Source of the DNA: Ligustrum vulgare
Taxonomy: Eukaryota > Streptophyta > Magnoliopsida > Lamiales > Oleaceae
DNA length: 64,000 nucleotides
Direction: 5' to 3'
Assembly (NCBI GenBank): GCA_963555705.1
Contig: OY743187.1
Location: 10,430,133-10,494,132, forward strand
A model generated the notes under the pieces. That model ran no database searches, had not been told where the DNA came from, and saw only the letters and a program-made list of their open reading frames with translations. Every line of letters begins with the position of its first letter. Position 1 is the first letter of the stretch. The position numbers and the translations under genes were made by a program. This document shows, piece by piece, positions 21,594 through 34,300 of the stretch.

Positions 21594-23207
21594 TGATGCG
21601 TGTCGCAATGCACCAAAATAATAAATAATTCATTACTCGTCAAATATTAATTAATAATGTAGTATCGAGAGTAATGGTCGATTCCACGAGGAACGGAAAC
21701 TAATTTTAATTGTTCGATCAATTAGAATGGAATAGGGGGTTTGTTGTTTGAAATTGCTTGAATAAAAAATATGCATAAAAATAAACAATTAAATATGACT
21801 AGAGAAATAATATGAGAAGAAATCTTGTTCTCGGGTTCGGTTGTGCCCTCAATTAATATTATACTTTTCCTTGTAACGTGTTTATATCCCCATTCAATTA
21901 TCAATCATAAATAATCAACAAGCTCTGATTATCTAAATTCTTCCTTATGTATATTAATTCAAAACAAGTTCTTCGAACCAATTCTAGCCACGGACAATCC
22001 TAAACAAGCTCTTAGGATTTAATGCACGACTAATATGAAAATCTAGAAGAATAGATTGAATTGGATCGTTAATTACACGAGCTCGAATTAATCAATCGAA
22101 GTCGAATTATTATTAAATCTGCACGAGATTTATTTGCTACTAAAGTAAATATTCAATGACAATTACGGATCAAGAATCTAAACATAGCATATTCATGAAT
22201 CTAAAGATCAATAATCCAATTGGCCAAATTAAACTATTAATCAAATAAACTCAATGAACATTCAAAACATAATAATCCAACAATTGAAATAAAGGAATAA
22301 ATTCACGCTACTAATTTGTAGGAAAAGAAAATAACATAATTGATTTAACACAACTTCCTCTTTGAACAAGATATGTAATTTAGCCTAGCATGGTTGTGGT
22401 AGATTCTTCAAATTGCTTCATGGATTCCCCTTGCTTTTGATGCTCTTGTGCTAAAAAAATCTCTCAAGAATACTCTATATTTTGCTCTCAATTCTCCTCA
22501 ATGTCTAGCCTCCTTTTTGTGATGATTTTGCTCATTTAATACTCCTAAAATCGTACCATAGCTTTACCCCAAAGATATACCAAAGATAGACCTTGAATCA
22601 GATAAGGAAATTCCTTGGAGAGCAAGTTACGGCCGTAAATTTCATTATCACGGCCGTAAGTTAGCTACTGAAAATTTTCGAAATTTGGAAGTTACGGCCG
22701 TAACTATATCATTTACGGCCGTAAGTGTATTTCTGCCGAGAAGCGCATGTGCTCGATTTTTTGGTCATAACTTTCTCTTCCGAAATTCGATTGCGGCGAT
22801 TCAAGTTGCGTTGGAAAGAAAACTCAAATATATACAATTCTTTGGATCTTCCCAAATTTGAAAGTCTTCTATGACAAAATTGAGCTTCAATCTATGACTA
22901 AAATTCATGATCACAATCCTTTCGGGTTTTTGATTTCCAACTTCATTCCAAACCTTTTTTGACCATAATTTTTGCATCTAATCTTCTTCCCACATGCCAT
23001 TATTGATTTGGAGCTCTTTGAATATGCCCTTGAAACTCACTTCTTGATTTTTTTGTATTTCTTTGGTCATGTTTCCTTTCTTGTTCTTCTTTTTGACCTT
23101 ACATAACACAATAAGTGAAATGCATTAAACAATGCTTCAATATGATCAAACCAATAACAAAATAAGATAATAAGTGAATTAAATACATACTAATAAAGCA
23201 CTTATCA
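21594..23207 (-). repeat. Gypsy-1 5' LTR
   Basis: Second LTR copy, 1614 bp, with the promoter end at the right (element on the minus strand). It shares the palindrome cluster, here at about 22625-22727. TG...CA ends are seen. Confidence 0.95.
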
Positions 23208-23212
23208 CACGG

Positions 23213-26130
23213 TCATGTCTCGATGTCAACAGTTTGAAAGAGGAACTATCCACCACCCAATTATCGTCCCAAATATTGATCGTTTGTCCATTACCGATCC
23301 TCCAATGGGACCCCCTTGAAATGACCTCCTTCCCCCACAAAATACTCTTCTATACATGGGAGCTCCCCGGTTTATCCCTCGCATGTAGAAAGTGTGAATT
23401 CGGGAAATACTAATCCTTCAAAATACGAGACACCAAAGAATTGGGATTATGAATAAGGCGCCATCCTTGTTTTGCAAGCAAGCTTTGATTGAAGTCGATC
23501 AAGTTGCGAAACCTCAGGCCACTCTCGTCTTTTGATCTACATAAAGAATCCCAACTTACCCATGCTAGTTTCCTCTCGCCTTTTAACGATCTCCACCAAA
23601 ATTGAGAAATAAGGCGTTGAATCTCCACACAGAGGCAAGTAGGTAGCCGAAAAATACTCATAATATATGTGAGCATGGATTGCAAAACTACCTTAATCGT
23701 AACTTCCCGTCCAGCATAGGAGAAGAATCATCGATTCCAGCTCTGGATTTTCTTCCAGACCTTCTCTTTCAGCTCCCCAAAAGTTTTCATCTTGCTTCTC
23801 CCCACCACAGCTGGCAGTCGTAAATATTTATCGTGACATTTATCCACATTAATGTTCAAGATTGCTCCCAAATCCCTTTTACGGTCCATTTCAACATTCG
23901 GTGAAAATGTAACTGAGGTTTTATCCAAATTGACAAGTTGTCCAGAAGCTTTGCCACACACCTCGAGAATCCTTAAAATTGCGTCTGCATCTCTGATATC
24001 TGCCCTCGAGAAAATGATAGAATCATCTGCAAAAAGAAGATGGCTTACCCGAGGACCACTTCTCGAACACCTCGTCCCCAAAAGATTATTCTGCGCCTCC
24101 TCTTTTTTAATCAAGCCCGAGAATGCCTCCGCACAAAGAATAAAAAGATACGGTGAAAGAGGGCAACCCTACCTGAGTCCCCTAGATGGAATGACATGTC
24201 CCTTATAGCAACCATTAATGGTAAAGCAGAATTCTGGAGTCGAAATACAGTCCATAATACACCGAGTCCAAGATTCAGGGAAACCCAAATGCTTCAGGAT
24301 AGCACCAATAAAACGCCACTCCACTCTGTCATACGTTTTACTCATATCCAATTTGAGTGCCATGAAACCTCTGGACCCGTTGTTTTTCTTCCCCATCGAA
24401 TGGAGCACTTTAAAGGCAGCTATCGCATTATCTGTGATAAGTCTGTTAAGAACAAAAGCACTCTGGTTACTAGATATCAAAGGACCTAAGACCTGCTTCA
24501 ACCTGTTTGCTAAGCATTTCAAAACAATCTTATACAAAACATTACATAGAGAAATAGGTCTATAATCCACAATAGACTCAGGTTTTGCTTTTTTAGGAAT
24601 GAGAACAATAGTAGTGCGATTGATAGATTTGACGGACTGACCATTGTTAAGAACCCCAAGGCATGCAGAGGAAATATGATCTTTGAGAATGTGCCAATGT
24701 GTCTGATAGAATAAAGCATGAAATCCATCCACTCCCGGTGCTTTATGTGGCCCCATACTGAAAAGAGCCTCCGTGACCTCCTCAACAGTAAAACATTTTG
24801 AAAGAACCAGGATATCCTCATCCAATAAAGAACTCTCAATATTCTGAACCCCCTCAACTATCTCTATCTCCGAAGGAACCCTACTGGTGAAGAGTGAAGA
24901 ATAATACTCCTCAATATGTTTAACAATCTCCTCCTCCTTCACTAGAACCCGACCATTCTCGCCTTTCAGACTACATATAGTATTTTTTGCTTTCCTCCTC
25001 GACGTCTGCTGGTGAAAGAATCTGGTATTTCTATCACCATCTTTTAACCAATCTGCACGGGAGCATTGTCGCCAATAGCTTTCAGTCCTATTCTCAAGTA
25101 GTTCCATGTCTTTTTCCAATGCTTTAATCTCCTTCATAAAATCACTTGGACGATGCGCTCTCATCAGTTCTTCTCTCCTTTTTTCCATTAGATTGAGCTT
25201 CCTCTTACTGATATTAAACCTTTTTTCCCATGCCGTGAACTCCACCTTGGTAGCAGCCAAGTTCTGATTAACACATGCAAATGGGTCCCCTTCCACAGCA
25301 GGTCTGCCCCAAGAACCCAACACTGTATCTGCAAATATGGCATACTCATCTTCCCGAATCCAAAAAGGTTCAAACCTGAAAGGAAAAGATTTTCTTTTAG
25401 ATCCACTCGGAGTTTCTCCATACCCTTGAGACCGAAAAATAAGCGGCCTATGGTTGGACTTTGAGAACGCAAGGTTCTCTATGACCCCCAAGGGAAATAA
25501 AGTCCTCCACCCATCATTAGCCACCACTCTGTCAAGTCTTGCCTGTATGTGTCCTGCCCCCTCCCTACCATTAGACCAAGTCATCAATGGTCCCTTTTAC
25601 CCCCACATCATACAAACCGCACTCACTTAGGACCCCTCAAAAGTTCTCCATGAACCGAATTGGGCGAGAATTGCTACTAGCCCTCTCATCAAACATCGAA
25701 GTTTCATTGAAATCCCCACAAACCATCCAGGGGAGGTTATTTTGCTGTTTTAATCGTTTAAGCAACTCCCAAGACAAACCCCTATCCGCGATTTTTGGGT
25801 TACCATAAAAACCTGTAAGTCTCCACACACCCCCATTATCTTCCGTCACCTCTACATCAATATGTCCCATAGAACAAGATATGACCCGCACGTCCAAACC
25901 GTTCTGCCATAACATCAGTAATCCCCCACTCCTACCTCTCGCATCTACAACAAAATTTGAATCAAATCCCAAAAGTAATGCGTACCTGCTCTGCCCTAGC
26001 TTTACCCAATGTAGTCTCGGACAGGAAAACTAGATTAGGGGAGAAGGTCCGGATTATCTTCCGGAGAGCGGAAGCAGTCCCAGGGTTCCCCAGTCCCTGG
26101 GTGTTCCAAGCTAACCCAATCATTGTGTTC
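23213..26130 (-). pseudogene. LINE ORF2: endonuclease and reverse transcriptase
   Basis: From right to left: start of the AP endonuclease (WNTQGLGNPGTASALRRI near 26110; LVFLSETTLGKARAEQ near 26010), endonuclease core (WRLTGFYGNP, PWMVCGDFNET), then reverse transcriptase with HKAPGVDGFHALFYQ, LIPKK, YRPISLCNVLYKI, ALKLDMSKTYDRVEW and the catalytic LLFADDSIIFSR near 24015. The frame is broken by few lesions. One is a TAG replacing the Gln of the usual GLRQG motif near 24170; another is a TGA near 23728. The LINE is therefore only moderately old. It is a plant L1 type with an RNase H domain. Confidence 0.88.
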
Positions 26131-26800
26131 GACGGTCCTGCTAGACAGGACTCGCCGTTTCCATGGAATTATCTGGTGTGATATCCTCCAAATAATCCAA
26201 AACCAACCTCCCACGCTTTGACCCTCTCAGATTCTCAAACAGAGATGCCGGTAATAAACGTTTACCAAGTGACTTCCTCGTATCAACTTTTCTTTCTTTG
26301 CTTGCCTTCCTGATCATCAAACTTTTAATGGGAGATAAGGTTGTTCTACTTAGGGTTTTCCGTGGCAGTCTCTTCCATCCTCTACTTCGATTTTCACCTC
26401 CCCCTGCTTCACCTTATTTATGTGGACCAAGCTTCCATTCTTGTCCCCATTCACCACCTCAAAACCTATCTCAACCTACTTTAACCCCTCCCCTAGTGCA
26501 ACAGTGTCACCCTCCTCCACCGAGTTGATTCCCCCAACCTCCATAATATTATTTTCTTCCGTTACCCCCACAACATTTACTGGGCTGACATTTGAACTGC
26601 CCGCTGGATACTTTCGGGCTGCTGTCTCAGAATCTGCTATAGCCTCCCTTATGCCATTGCCATGATAAACCGGACGGAGTGCTGATGAAACCTATCTACC
26701 TGTTCCTTGACTATCTCTGAATTCCCCCTCCACATCTTCCCTCTGGTTTCACTGTCTACTGTGACCTGCACCCGTCCATTTTTTGAATAACAGAGGAGCA
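26131..26800. other. LINE ORF1-ORF2 spacer and degraded ORF1 tail
   Basis: A C-rich stretch on the plus strand with short open frames that look like antisense shadows. It lies between the ORF1 zinc knuckle and the start of the endonuclease. I see no separate gene. Confidence 0.5.
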
Positions 26801-27183
26801 TTAAGCCAAGCTCCATATTTGAACTCTTCTTTTCGAGTTGGCTGTTGGTACCATAGCACTAGAAGAACATTCCTGAAACTGATGCCCGATCAATCTACAA
26901 TGGTAACAAAAGTCAGGCAGTCGTTCGTATTGAACTAGTAGGAAGAGATCTTCATTGAAGAATTCCAGGCAGACCTTTACTCCCCTTTTTAGTGGCTTAG
27001 ACGTATCCACTTTAACCCTAATGCGTGGTATACTATTAATCAGATCAACTTCCTGAACTTCCCCAAGTAACGACCCAATTTTGTAAAGTATGTTTTCCGT
27101 CATGCACACAAGTGGAAGATTGAGAACATGAATCCAAAAATTAACCAGATTGAATTCTATATCATGCAACTCACCAATACCCG
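26801..27183 (-). pseudogene. LINE ORF1 fragment (DUF4283 / CCHC-type knuckle)
   Basis: The frame reads NFWIHVLNLPLVCMTENI, IPRIRVKVDTSKPLKRGV and CYHCRLIGHQFQEC, a nucleic-acid-binding zinc knuckle of the type seen in plant LINE ORF1 proteins. The N-terminus is missing. The frame runs into the first bases of the Copia LTR at about 27183. Confidence 0.78.
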
Positions 27184-27503
27184 AAGGATCAACTTGAAAG
27201 TCAAGAAAGTTGGGATAAAACGTAATGGAGACAAATGCAAAATCATTGTGACTGCTTCGTCCTTGCCCAATAGAATAGTTTCTCTCTCCATGATTTGGTA
27301 TTTAGTGCTAGGTTTTCCTTATATCTTGGGATGGCAGCCAAGTGTATCAATCTTACTGTTTTGCCAATTTTTATTTGTTAAGAATTCTTTGTATGTAGAG
27401 TCTATATGTATAGGTGTGAGCCTATAAATTGAGTCTTGTATTTTCATTTTGGAGATATGAATTATATACAAGCCTTTCAGATTTATTACATTCTTGAAAC
27501 TCA
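27183..27503 (+). repeat. Copia-1 5' LTR (truncated)
   Basis: It matches 35295-35645 with few mismatches, but lacks the first 37 or so bases of the 3' copy and about 37 bases that the 3' copy has at 35401-35440. It ends ...GAAACTCA before the primer site. Confidence 0.9.
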
Positions 27504-27506
27504 ATT

Positions 27507-27518
27507 TGGTATCAGAGC
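27507..27518 (+). other. Copia-1 primer binding site (initiator tRNA-Met)
   Basis: TGGTATCAGAGC is the complement of the 3' end of plant initiator tRNA-Met. It lies three bases after the LTR. Confidence 0.92.
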
Positions 27519-28664
27519 CTTCAAATGGCAGCTCATTCCAAGATCCAGTCACAAACCAGCTCAAATGTCACCTCTATTCAATCAAACTCAGCTCTACTTT
27601 ACCTAACCCAAAACTTATCAATCAAGCTCGACAAAGACAAATATTTGCTCTAGAAGAACATGGTTATGCCCATATTTAAAGGGCATAACCTGCGAGGACA
27701 TCTACTGGGGACAAAAGCTTGCCCACCAGAATTCAATGATGTTGAAGTCACCATTGAGAATGGAACAATCAAGCAGAAGGTCACAAATCCAGAACATACA
27801 AGGTGGCTGTCAAATGATTCTCTCCTAATGGGATGGCTGTATGCCTCTATGAGTTCAGATATTGCGGTAAGAGTTATGGGGAGCAATACAGTTGCAGATA
27901 TGTGGAAGGCCATCCAACAGAGTTTTGGAGTACTTAACCGATCCAGAATGAATTTTCTTATTGGAGAGATACAGAGAATTCGAAAGGGATCTATGACAAT
28001 GGACAAATACTTGACATCAGCCAAAAGGCTCGCAGACAACTTGGAGATTGCTGGAAAAGCAGTGGATGAACAAGACCTTATCAACCATGTCTTAGCTGGG
28101 CTGGATGAAGATTATACCTAGAGGTGGCAAACGGGTCGAGCCGCTCGTTGACTCGGCACGCGAAAACACGAGCCGAGGGCGGCTCGGCTCGTCAAACTCA
28201 CGAGCTCACCCATGAGCCAAGCACCATTGCTGAACCACAAGCCGAGCTCAGCTCGTGGTATAAAGAGCAGCTAGTTGGCACGAGCCACTTGGCTCGTGCC
28301 AATGAGCTTGACGAGTCGGCGAGTCGAGCGGCTCGCCGGCTCGTCAAAAAACAGAAAAAAAATAAAAAATAAAATAAATTTTGCATGACCGTTGCATGAA
28401 AACGTGACCAGAACGGTCACATAGTTTTTATTTTTATTTTTTTTCTTACACTATAAATACGACTACACTAATTCTTATTCTACACACTACAAGTAACACA
28501 ACACTTTTCCTCAATCCTCTACTAAATTTACATTTACTCTATTTTATTTTCTACAATTCTACATTACAAATATACACTCTCAATTTGTCATTATTTCACA
28601 TCTCTCAATTACACATATTTCATTTTATATTTCAATTTTTTCACTTTACATCACATACAAAAGA

Positions 28665-30850
28665 ATGGATCCCAGCAGCCGAATGACTCAACACCACAAT
28701 CTCACGCTCATTTCGACGATCAATTTTTCGGTCTCAATGACGTACCAATTCCTGACAATATTGAAGAAGATCCATTAAATCAACGAATCGATTTAGACGA
28801 TATTGAAAAAGATCCGGATGTTCAAATCTTACAAAATGATCCTGATATTCCCGATGCAAGAGGAAAAAGAAAAGCTAGAAAAGGTAAGAAGCCAACTTCA
28901 AAGTGTTGGGATCACTTTAAATTAGTTGCAACAGGAAAAATTTTGAAGGAGAAGACGAATTCAAAGCTGTGTGCAAATATTGTGCACCTCAATTGGCATG
29001 AGGCGAAGGGGATTGGTACTACACACCTCAACCGTCACTATCGCAAGTGTCAGCCCAAGTACGGGTTCGTTGAACTGAATCAAAGTCAACTACAATTTGG
29101 TTCATCGGCCGCTAGTGGTTCTGGAGCGGGATCTACAACACTTTCAAATTTGATGTATTCCGAAGCAGAGAATCGAACTGGGATGGTTCAATTTGCTGCG
29201 GGGACGGAGTTTCCACTAATCATAGTGGATAACGAGCACTTTGTTACATACATCGAGCATTATCTTCAACCCAGGTACGTCGGTATTACTCGAAACACTC
29301 TACGTTCTGATACAATACAATATTATCTAAAAACTAAGAAACAATTAATAGTTGATTTAAATAACTATGGTGGTGTTATTTCTTTTACTTCCGATCTTTG
29401 GGAAGGTATTAACAAAAAAAGTTATATTGCTGTAACTGCACATTACATTGATCTACTTTGGGTTATGCATAAAAAAATTATTGCTTTTAAAATTCTAGAA
29501 TTTCCTCATAACGCAGTCAACATATTTAATGCTATACTTCATATTATTAGAGAATATGGGTTCGAAAGTAAAATTCGATCATTTACTTTCGATAATGCTA
29601 GTGTAAATAAGCCTGTAGTAGATCAATTATGTAGAATTCTTAATCCGGATTTCAGTGATTTCTTATTCCATGTTAGATGTGTGTCATATTTTAAATTTAA
29701 TTGTTCAAAATGGCTTGAAACATTTTAAAGATGAAATGGATAAAATTAGAGATGTTATAGTTTACATAACCATATCACCGAGTAGAAAACAATATTTTGA
29801 AGATATGTGTTCACAATACAATTTAGATTCTAAGAAATTTATCACCGACGTAGGCCATAAGTGGAACTCTACATACTTGTTACTTAAATCATGCTAAGGT
29901 TATGAATACATAATAATAGAATATTATAATAGTAGGACACTTAAGAAAGACGATGATCCTCTATTAATAGAATCGGATTGGGAAGCTGCTTTTAAAGTGA
30001 AATTTTTTTGACAAGCTTTTACGATTCAACCAATATATTATCTGGGGTATATTACCCAACTAGTTCAAGAGTTCTTGAAGGTCTTTATATTATTGCAAGA
30101 ACTTTTTATAGATATAGATATGACTCATTTTTTACTGAAATGATAATTGCTATGGAAATCAAATTTAGAAAATATTGGGAAGATTTACCAATGTTATTTC
30201 CCTTAGCATGCATAATGGACTCGCGTTTCAATTTAAAGGGTACGAAAATTCTTGTTTAAAAAATCAATAGTTCGTTGATTTTGGATAAACCTATCACTTA
30301 TAATAATTTAGAAAGCACGCTAGCAAACATGTATACTGTATATGCTGCACGATTAGGAACTACTGTTAGTCATACACAATCTGCACCATCACGTAACACT
30401 ACACTTGGAGACGACGAAGTAGAATTATACAATTTAATGGAAGAAATGAGTCAAGCATAAGGAACTTTTTCTTACAGTATGTCTTCTATTACCAACGAAT
30501 CAGGTTCACTTCAAATTCCTGAAGAATTAAAAATTTATTTTGGACAAGATCTACTTAGAAATGTAGAGTCTACTAATTTTTTAGAATTTGATTTACTTCA
30601 TAATTGGCGAACAAATGAACGAAAATATCCGATTGTTTTCGCCATAGCAAAAGATCTACTAACATTTCCGGTTAACACGGTAGCTTCGGAGTCTGCTTTT
30701 AGTGTAGGTAAAAGGGTTTTGTCAAAAGTCAGGAGCTGACTCAAAGAAGATATTTTGGAAGCATTGATGTGTGTCAAAGATTGGCAAGACGGTGATTTAC
30801 GCATACAACATAAGTATGCCGAAATTATATGCAGTCAGGTAAATGATATT
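28665..30850 (+). pseudogene. hAT transposase (RICESLEEPER-type), broken
   Basis: An N-terminal BED zinc finger is recognisable near 28895-29050 (CWDHFK, then TTHLNRHYRKC). Its Cys pair is only readable in another frame, so the finger is damaged by frame changes. The middle shows SFTSDLWEG..YIAVTAHYID and RSFTFDNASVN of the RNase H-like core. The C-terminal hAT dimerisation segment is YPIVFAIAKDLLTFPVNTVA followed by SESAFSVGKRVLSKVRS near 30630-30738. Frame breaks lie near 29727, 29897, 30259 and 30458. It cannot make a working protein as it stands. Confidence 0.9.
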
Positions 30851-31390
30851 TAACTTTACATTTTTAATTTCTTTATTATATATATAAAATAAAATATAAT
30901 TTTGATTTCAAAACAAAAATTGTACACGTAACAAATTGTTCGTGTACAATTTTAACTCCGACTACTAGAATATTAAATTATTCAATTAAGACTATTTAGT
31001 AGCCGGTCCCAAGCCCGGAAAAAAGGAGGAGGGTTTAATTTTATTTTTTAACCTTTTAAATTTTAATTTATTTACTTAATTTTAGTTTTTGTCTTTTCAA
31101 ATTATAATTGGATATTTGATTATTTTAACAAGTTTTTATTTACGTTATAAACTTATAAATTATAATTAATCATTTCGACTTTCAGTTTAATTCACTAATC
31201 AGTAATAACTAACAAATATTATTTTTTTACTTATTAAGTTATTAATAATTTATTTAATACATAACTTATTATACTTATATATATTTTTAATTTATAACTT
31301 ATAACTAATTATGAATTTATATCAATAATATTAATATTCAAGATTTCAAATATTTTAATTACCGATTGTCGACTAAATCAACGTAAGAAG
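30850..31390. other. hAT 3' noncoding region
   Basis: AT-rich, no coding potential. Runs from the transposase end to the GAGCTCG-rich terminal region. Confidence 0.6.
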
Positions 31391-34300
31391 ATGGGTTTTA
31401 AAAAAAATAAAAATAACGAGCCCGACTCAGCCCACGAGCTCGCGGCTCGTGGGCCAAGCCAAGCTCAGCACCGGTGTACACGAGCTCGTTGCTCGGCTCG
31501 CCCGTTTGACGAGCCGAGTACTCCGAGCCAGCTTTGGCTCGACCTATTGCCACCACTAATTATACGCCAGTTTGTGGTACAGTTGAATGACAAAGAAAGG
31601 TTGAACTGGCATGAGATGACATCAATATTACTCACCTTTGAAAGCAGGTTAGAGTACCTAAATGAAGTCAGAATGGGACTAGGCTCAGTGAACTTAAGCC
31701 AAGGAAATTTCAGAGGAAACATGTCTGGAAGGAGAACAAAGGGAAATTTCAGAGGAAATCCGGTTAGAGGTAGAGGCAGAGAAAGAACCAGAGCTGGAAG
31801 ACAAATGGAATATAATACTTCATGCCAAATCCGTGTTCTATATAATCACCAAGCCGGGTGGTGTTACAAAAGGTTTGATGAAAGTGTTGGAGGGCTTAAA
31901 CCAACACTGGTGAATAGATCAAATCAGAGCAGCTCAAACAAACATTCTGCATTTTTTGCATCATCAAAAGACTTCATGAATCCTGGGTGGTATGCTGATT
32001 CTGGAGCCAGAACTCATGTGACAAATGATGTGAAGCATCTAAATGAAGCTCAGGAGTACACTGGAGTTGAAGGGGTAAAAATTGGTGATGGTAAGTCACT
32101 AACTATAACTCACATTGGTTCAAAATATCTACCTGGACAAAGTAAGAAACGTCTTGTTCTGAATAAAGTTTTACATGTGCCTGCCATGAGAAAAAATTTG
32201 TTGAGTGTGTCAGAGTTCACTAAAGATAATGATGTGTTTATTGAATTTCACCCAAGTTTTTGTGTTGTGAAGGATCTGTTAACAGGGAGTCAATTGGCAC
32301 ACGGGATGCTTGAAGATGGGCTATACAAACTTCAACTACCAGATACTCCAAATCAAAACACAAGTCTTGATACATCAAAGTCTCAACTATTGTCGTTTCT
32401 TGTTTCATGTATTAACAAGTCCAAGAGTCCGTCAAATGAAATGGAGGTATGGCATAGGAGACTAGGCCCTTCTTTTCAAACTCTATGTCAAGTTTTAAAG
32501 CAATATAACAAGTCTTGTTAAATCAATGAAAAATCTTTGTTTTGTGATTCATGTAAAATTGGAAAGAGCCACAAACTTCCCTTCCAATTATCCACCTCAA
32601 GAGCCTCTAATCCTTTGGACTTAATTCACTCTGATCTCTAGGGGCCATCACCTATAAATTCAACTTCTGGCTATAGATACTGCATTGTATTTGTTGATAA
32701 TTATAGTAGGTATGTTTGGACCTATCCACTCAAACGAAAGTTAGACAGCCTACAAACTTTTATCCAATTCAAAAGACTGGTTGAAAAACAATTTGAGAGA
32801 AAAATTAAGACCCTTCAAACATACTATGGTAGAGAGTTTAGAGCATTTCAAAGATACACCACAGAAAATGGCATAAACCTCAGATTTTCTTGCCCTTATA
32901 TCTCTGCACAAAATGGTACGACAGAGCGTAAACTTAGGCACTTGTCTGAAACTGCTCTAACCCTGCTGTCTCAAGCTAACTTGCCCATATACTATTGGTG
33001 GGAAGCCTTCTAAATGGCTACCTATCTAATAAATATAATGCCAACTCCACTATTAAACCATAAAACGCCATTTCAACTTCTGTTAAATAAGGAACCTAAA
33101 TATGACAGACTAAGAGTCTTTGGTTGCACAGTTTTCCCGTATCTTAGACCCTACAATAAGCATAAATTCTCCTTCCACTCACAAAAATGTGTGAACTTAG
33201 GCTTTAGCATAGCACACAAGGGATATAGGTGTTTAAGTCCATCATCAAGAATTTTCATTTCAAGACATGTGATTTTTAATGAGAGTGAATTTCCATTTCA
33301 AAATGGTTTTCTTAACAAAGCTCCCTCTCAATCGAACATTACAGTTGTAAATTATTCTTTACCATTTGATCATCCAACTTACAGCATCTCTGGTTCTGAA
33401 GGAAATTCAAGTCACTCAAATGACTATCAATCACCACCTCAACCTCAAAAATTTGTGTCAATTTCTCCTACAGTCAATCAACCTATTCATATAGCTCATC
33501 CTTCAGCTCCTCAAGTTCCGGTGACATCCAGTAGCATTGAATTTGATAACATTGAAAATGAGGGAGCAAATTTAGATGAACTTACTGGTGATAGAAGTAT
33601 TAATGAAGTAGAAAATGATGATTGTGAAGTAAATCAACAATTTGGACATCCAATGGTGATAAGAGGAAAAGTTGGCATTTTCAAACCCAAGATATATCTT
33701 GCTAAGATGTCTGAGCCAAATAGTGTGGAAGAAGACCTGTCACATAACAAATGGAGAAAAGCTATGGAAGTGGAATATGAGGCACTGAAAATAAATGATA
33801 CATGGTCCTTGGTGCCTGCAGATAATGCCTCAAAGATTATTGGATGTAAATGAATATTCAAATTGAAATATGATGCTGATGGGAACATTGAGAGGTATAA
33901 AGCTAGGTTGGTAGCTCAAGGGTTCTGACAAACTTATGGAATTGATTTCAAGGAAACTTTTAGTCCAGTTGTGAAAGCTTCTACAATTAAAATAATTCTT
34001 ACAATTGCAGTGGCCAATGATTGGGATATTAAGCAAATTGATGTGGATAATGCATTCTTAAATGGTAAACTGGCTGAGGAAGTGTTCATGAGTCAACCAC
34101 CTGGGTTCTTAGATAAGAGACATCCAAATTATGTTAGTAAGTTGCACAAAGCTATTTATGGACTGAAGCAAGCTCCACGTGCCTGGAATAACGAGCTGAA
34201 AGGGTTGCTAAATCAGTTGTGATTGGTTCAACAAAGGCAGATAGTTCTCTCTTTTACAGATTGCAAGGAAATTCATCCATCTATATATTAATATATGTAG

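Larger units (their letters stand above)
15520..23207 (-). mobile_element. Non-autonomous Ty3/Gypsy (Athila-like) retrotransposon
   Basis: It has two long direct LTRs, a primer site matching tRNA-Asp, and a polypurine tract. The internal region of about 4.4 kb carries only gag and protease-like coding, with no reverse transcriptase, RNase H or integrase. Target-site bases TACGG (15515-15519) and CACGG (23208-23212) flank it, with one mismatch. It is inserted in a LINE codon run. The tRNA-Asp primer site, gag motifs and 3' noncoding text (GAGGACAAACAATAGTTTAA then GTGTGGGGGG) fit the Athila/Tat branch. Movement would need proteins from an intact relative. Confidence 0.9.
14239..27183 (-). mobile_element. 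L1-type LINE, interrupted by a Gypsy element
   Basis: On the minus strand it runs from an ORF1 fragment (26801-27183) through endonuclease, reverse transcriptase, zf-RVT and RNase H. It ends in an A-rich tail (T-run at about 14239-14250 on the plus strand). The Gypsy element 15520-23207 sits inside the codons between ...SRHDR and ISRISDL, and the LINE frame resumes exactly on the other side. The right edge coincides with the truncated 5' LTR of the neighbouring Copia element. No target-site duplication was found, so the right edge may reflect a deletion rather than an insertion end. Confidence 0.85.
28119..31558 (+). mobile_element. hAT transposon with decayed transposase
   Basis: Terminal inverted repeats are TAGAGGTGGCAA and, inverted, TTGCCACCACTA, each followed inward by GGTCGAGCC. 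Target-site duplication ATTATACC (28111-28118) / ATTATACG (31559-31566) matches in 7 of 8 bases. It lies inside Copia gag codons for Asp-Tyr-Thr. Subterminal regions at both ends are full of GAGCTCG/CGAGCC words, likely transposase binding sites. Confidence 0.92.

Noticed and set aside
23852..24565. Plus-strand frames within the LINE
   Set aside because: Antisense to well-supported reverse transcriptase coding on the minus strand.
31391..31560. Start of a 376-residue Copia protein at 31391
   Set aside because: The first codons lie in the hAT terminal region. Real gag coding resumes only after 31558.
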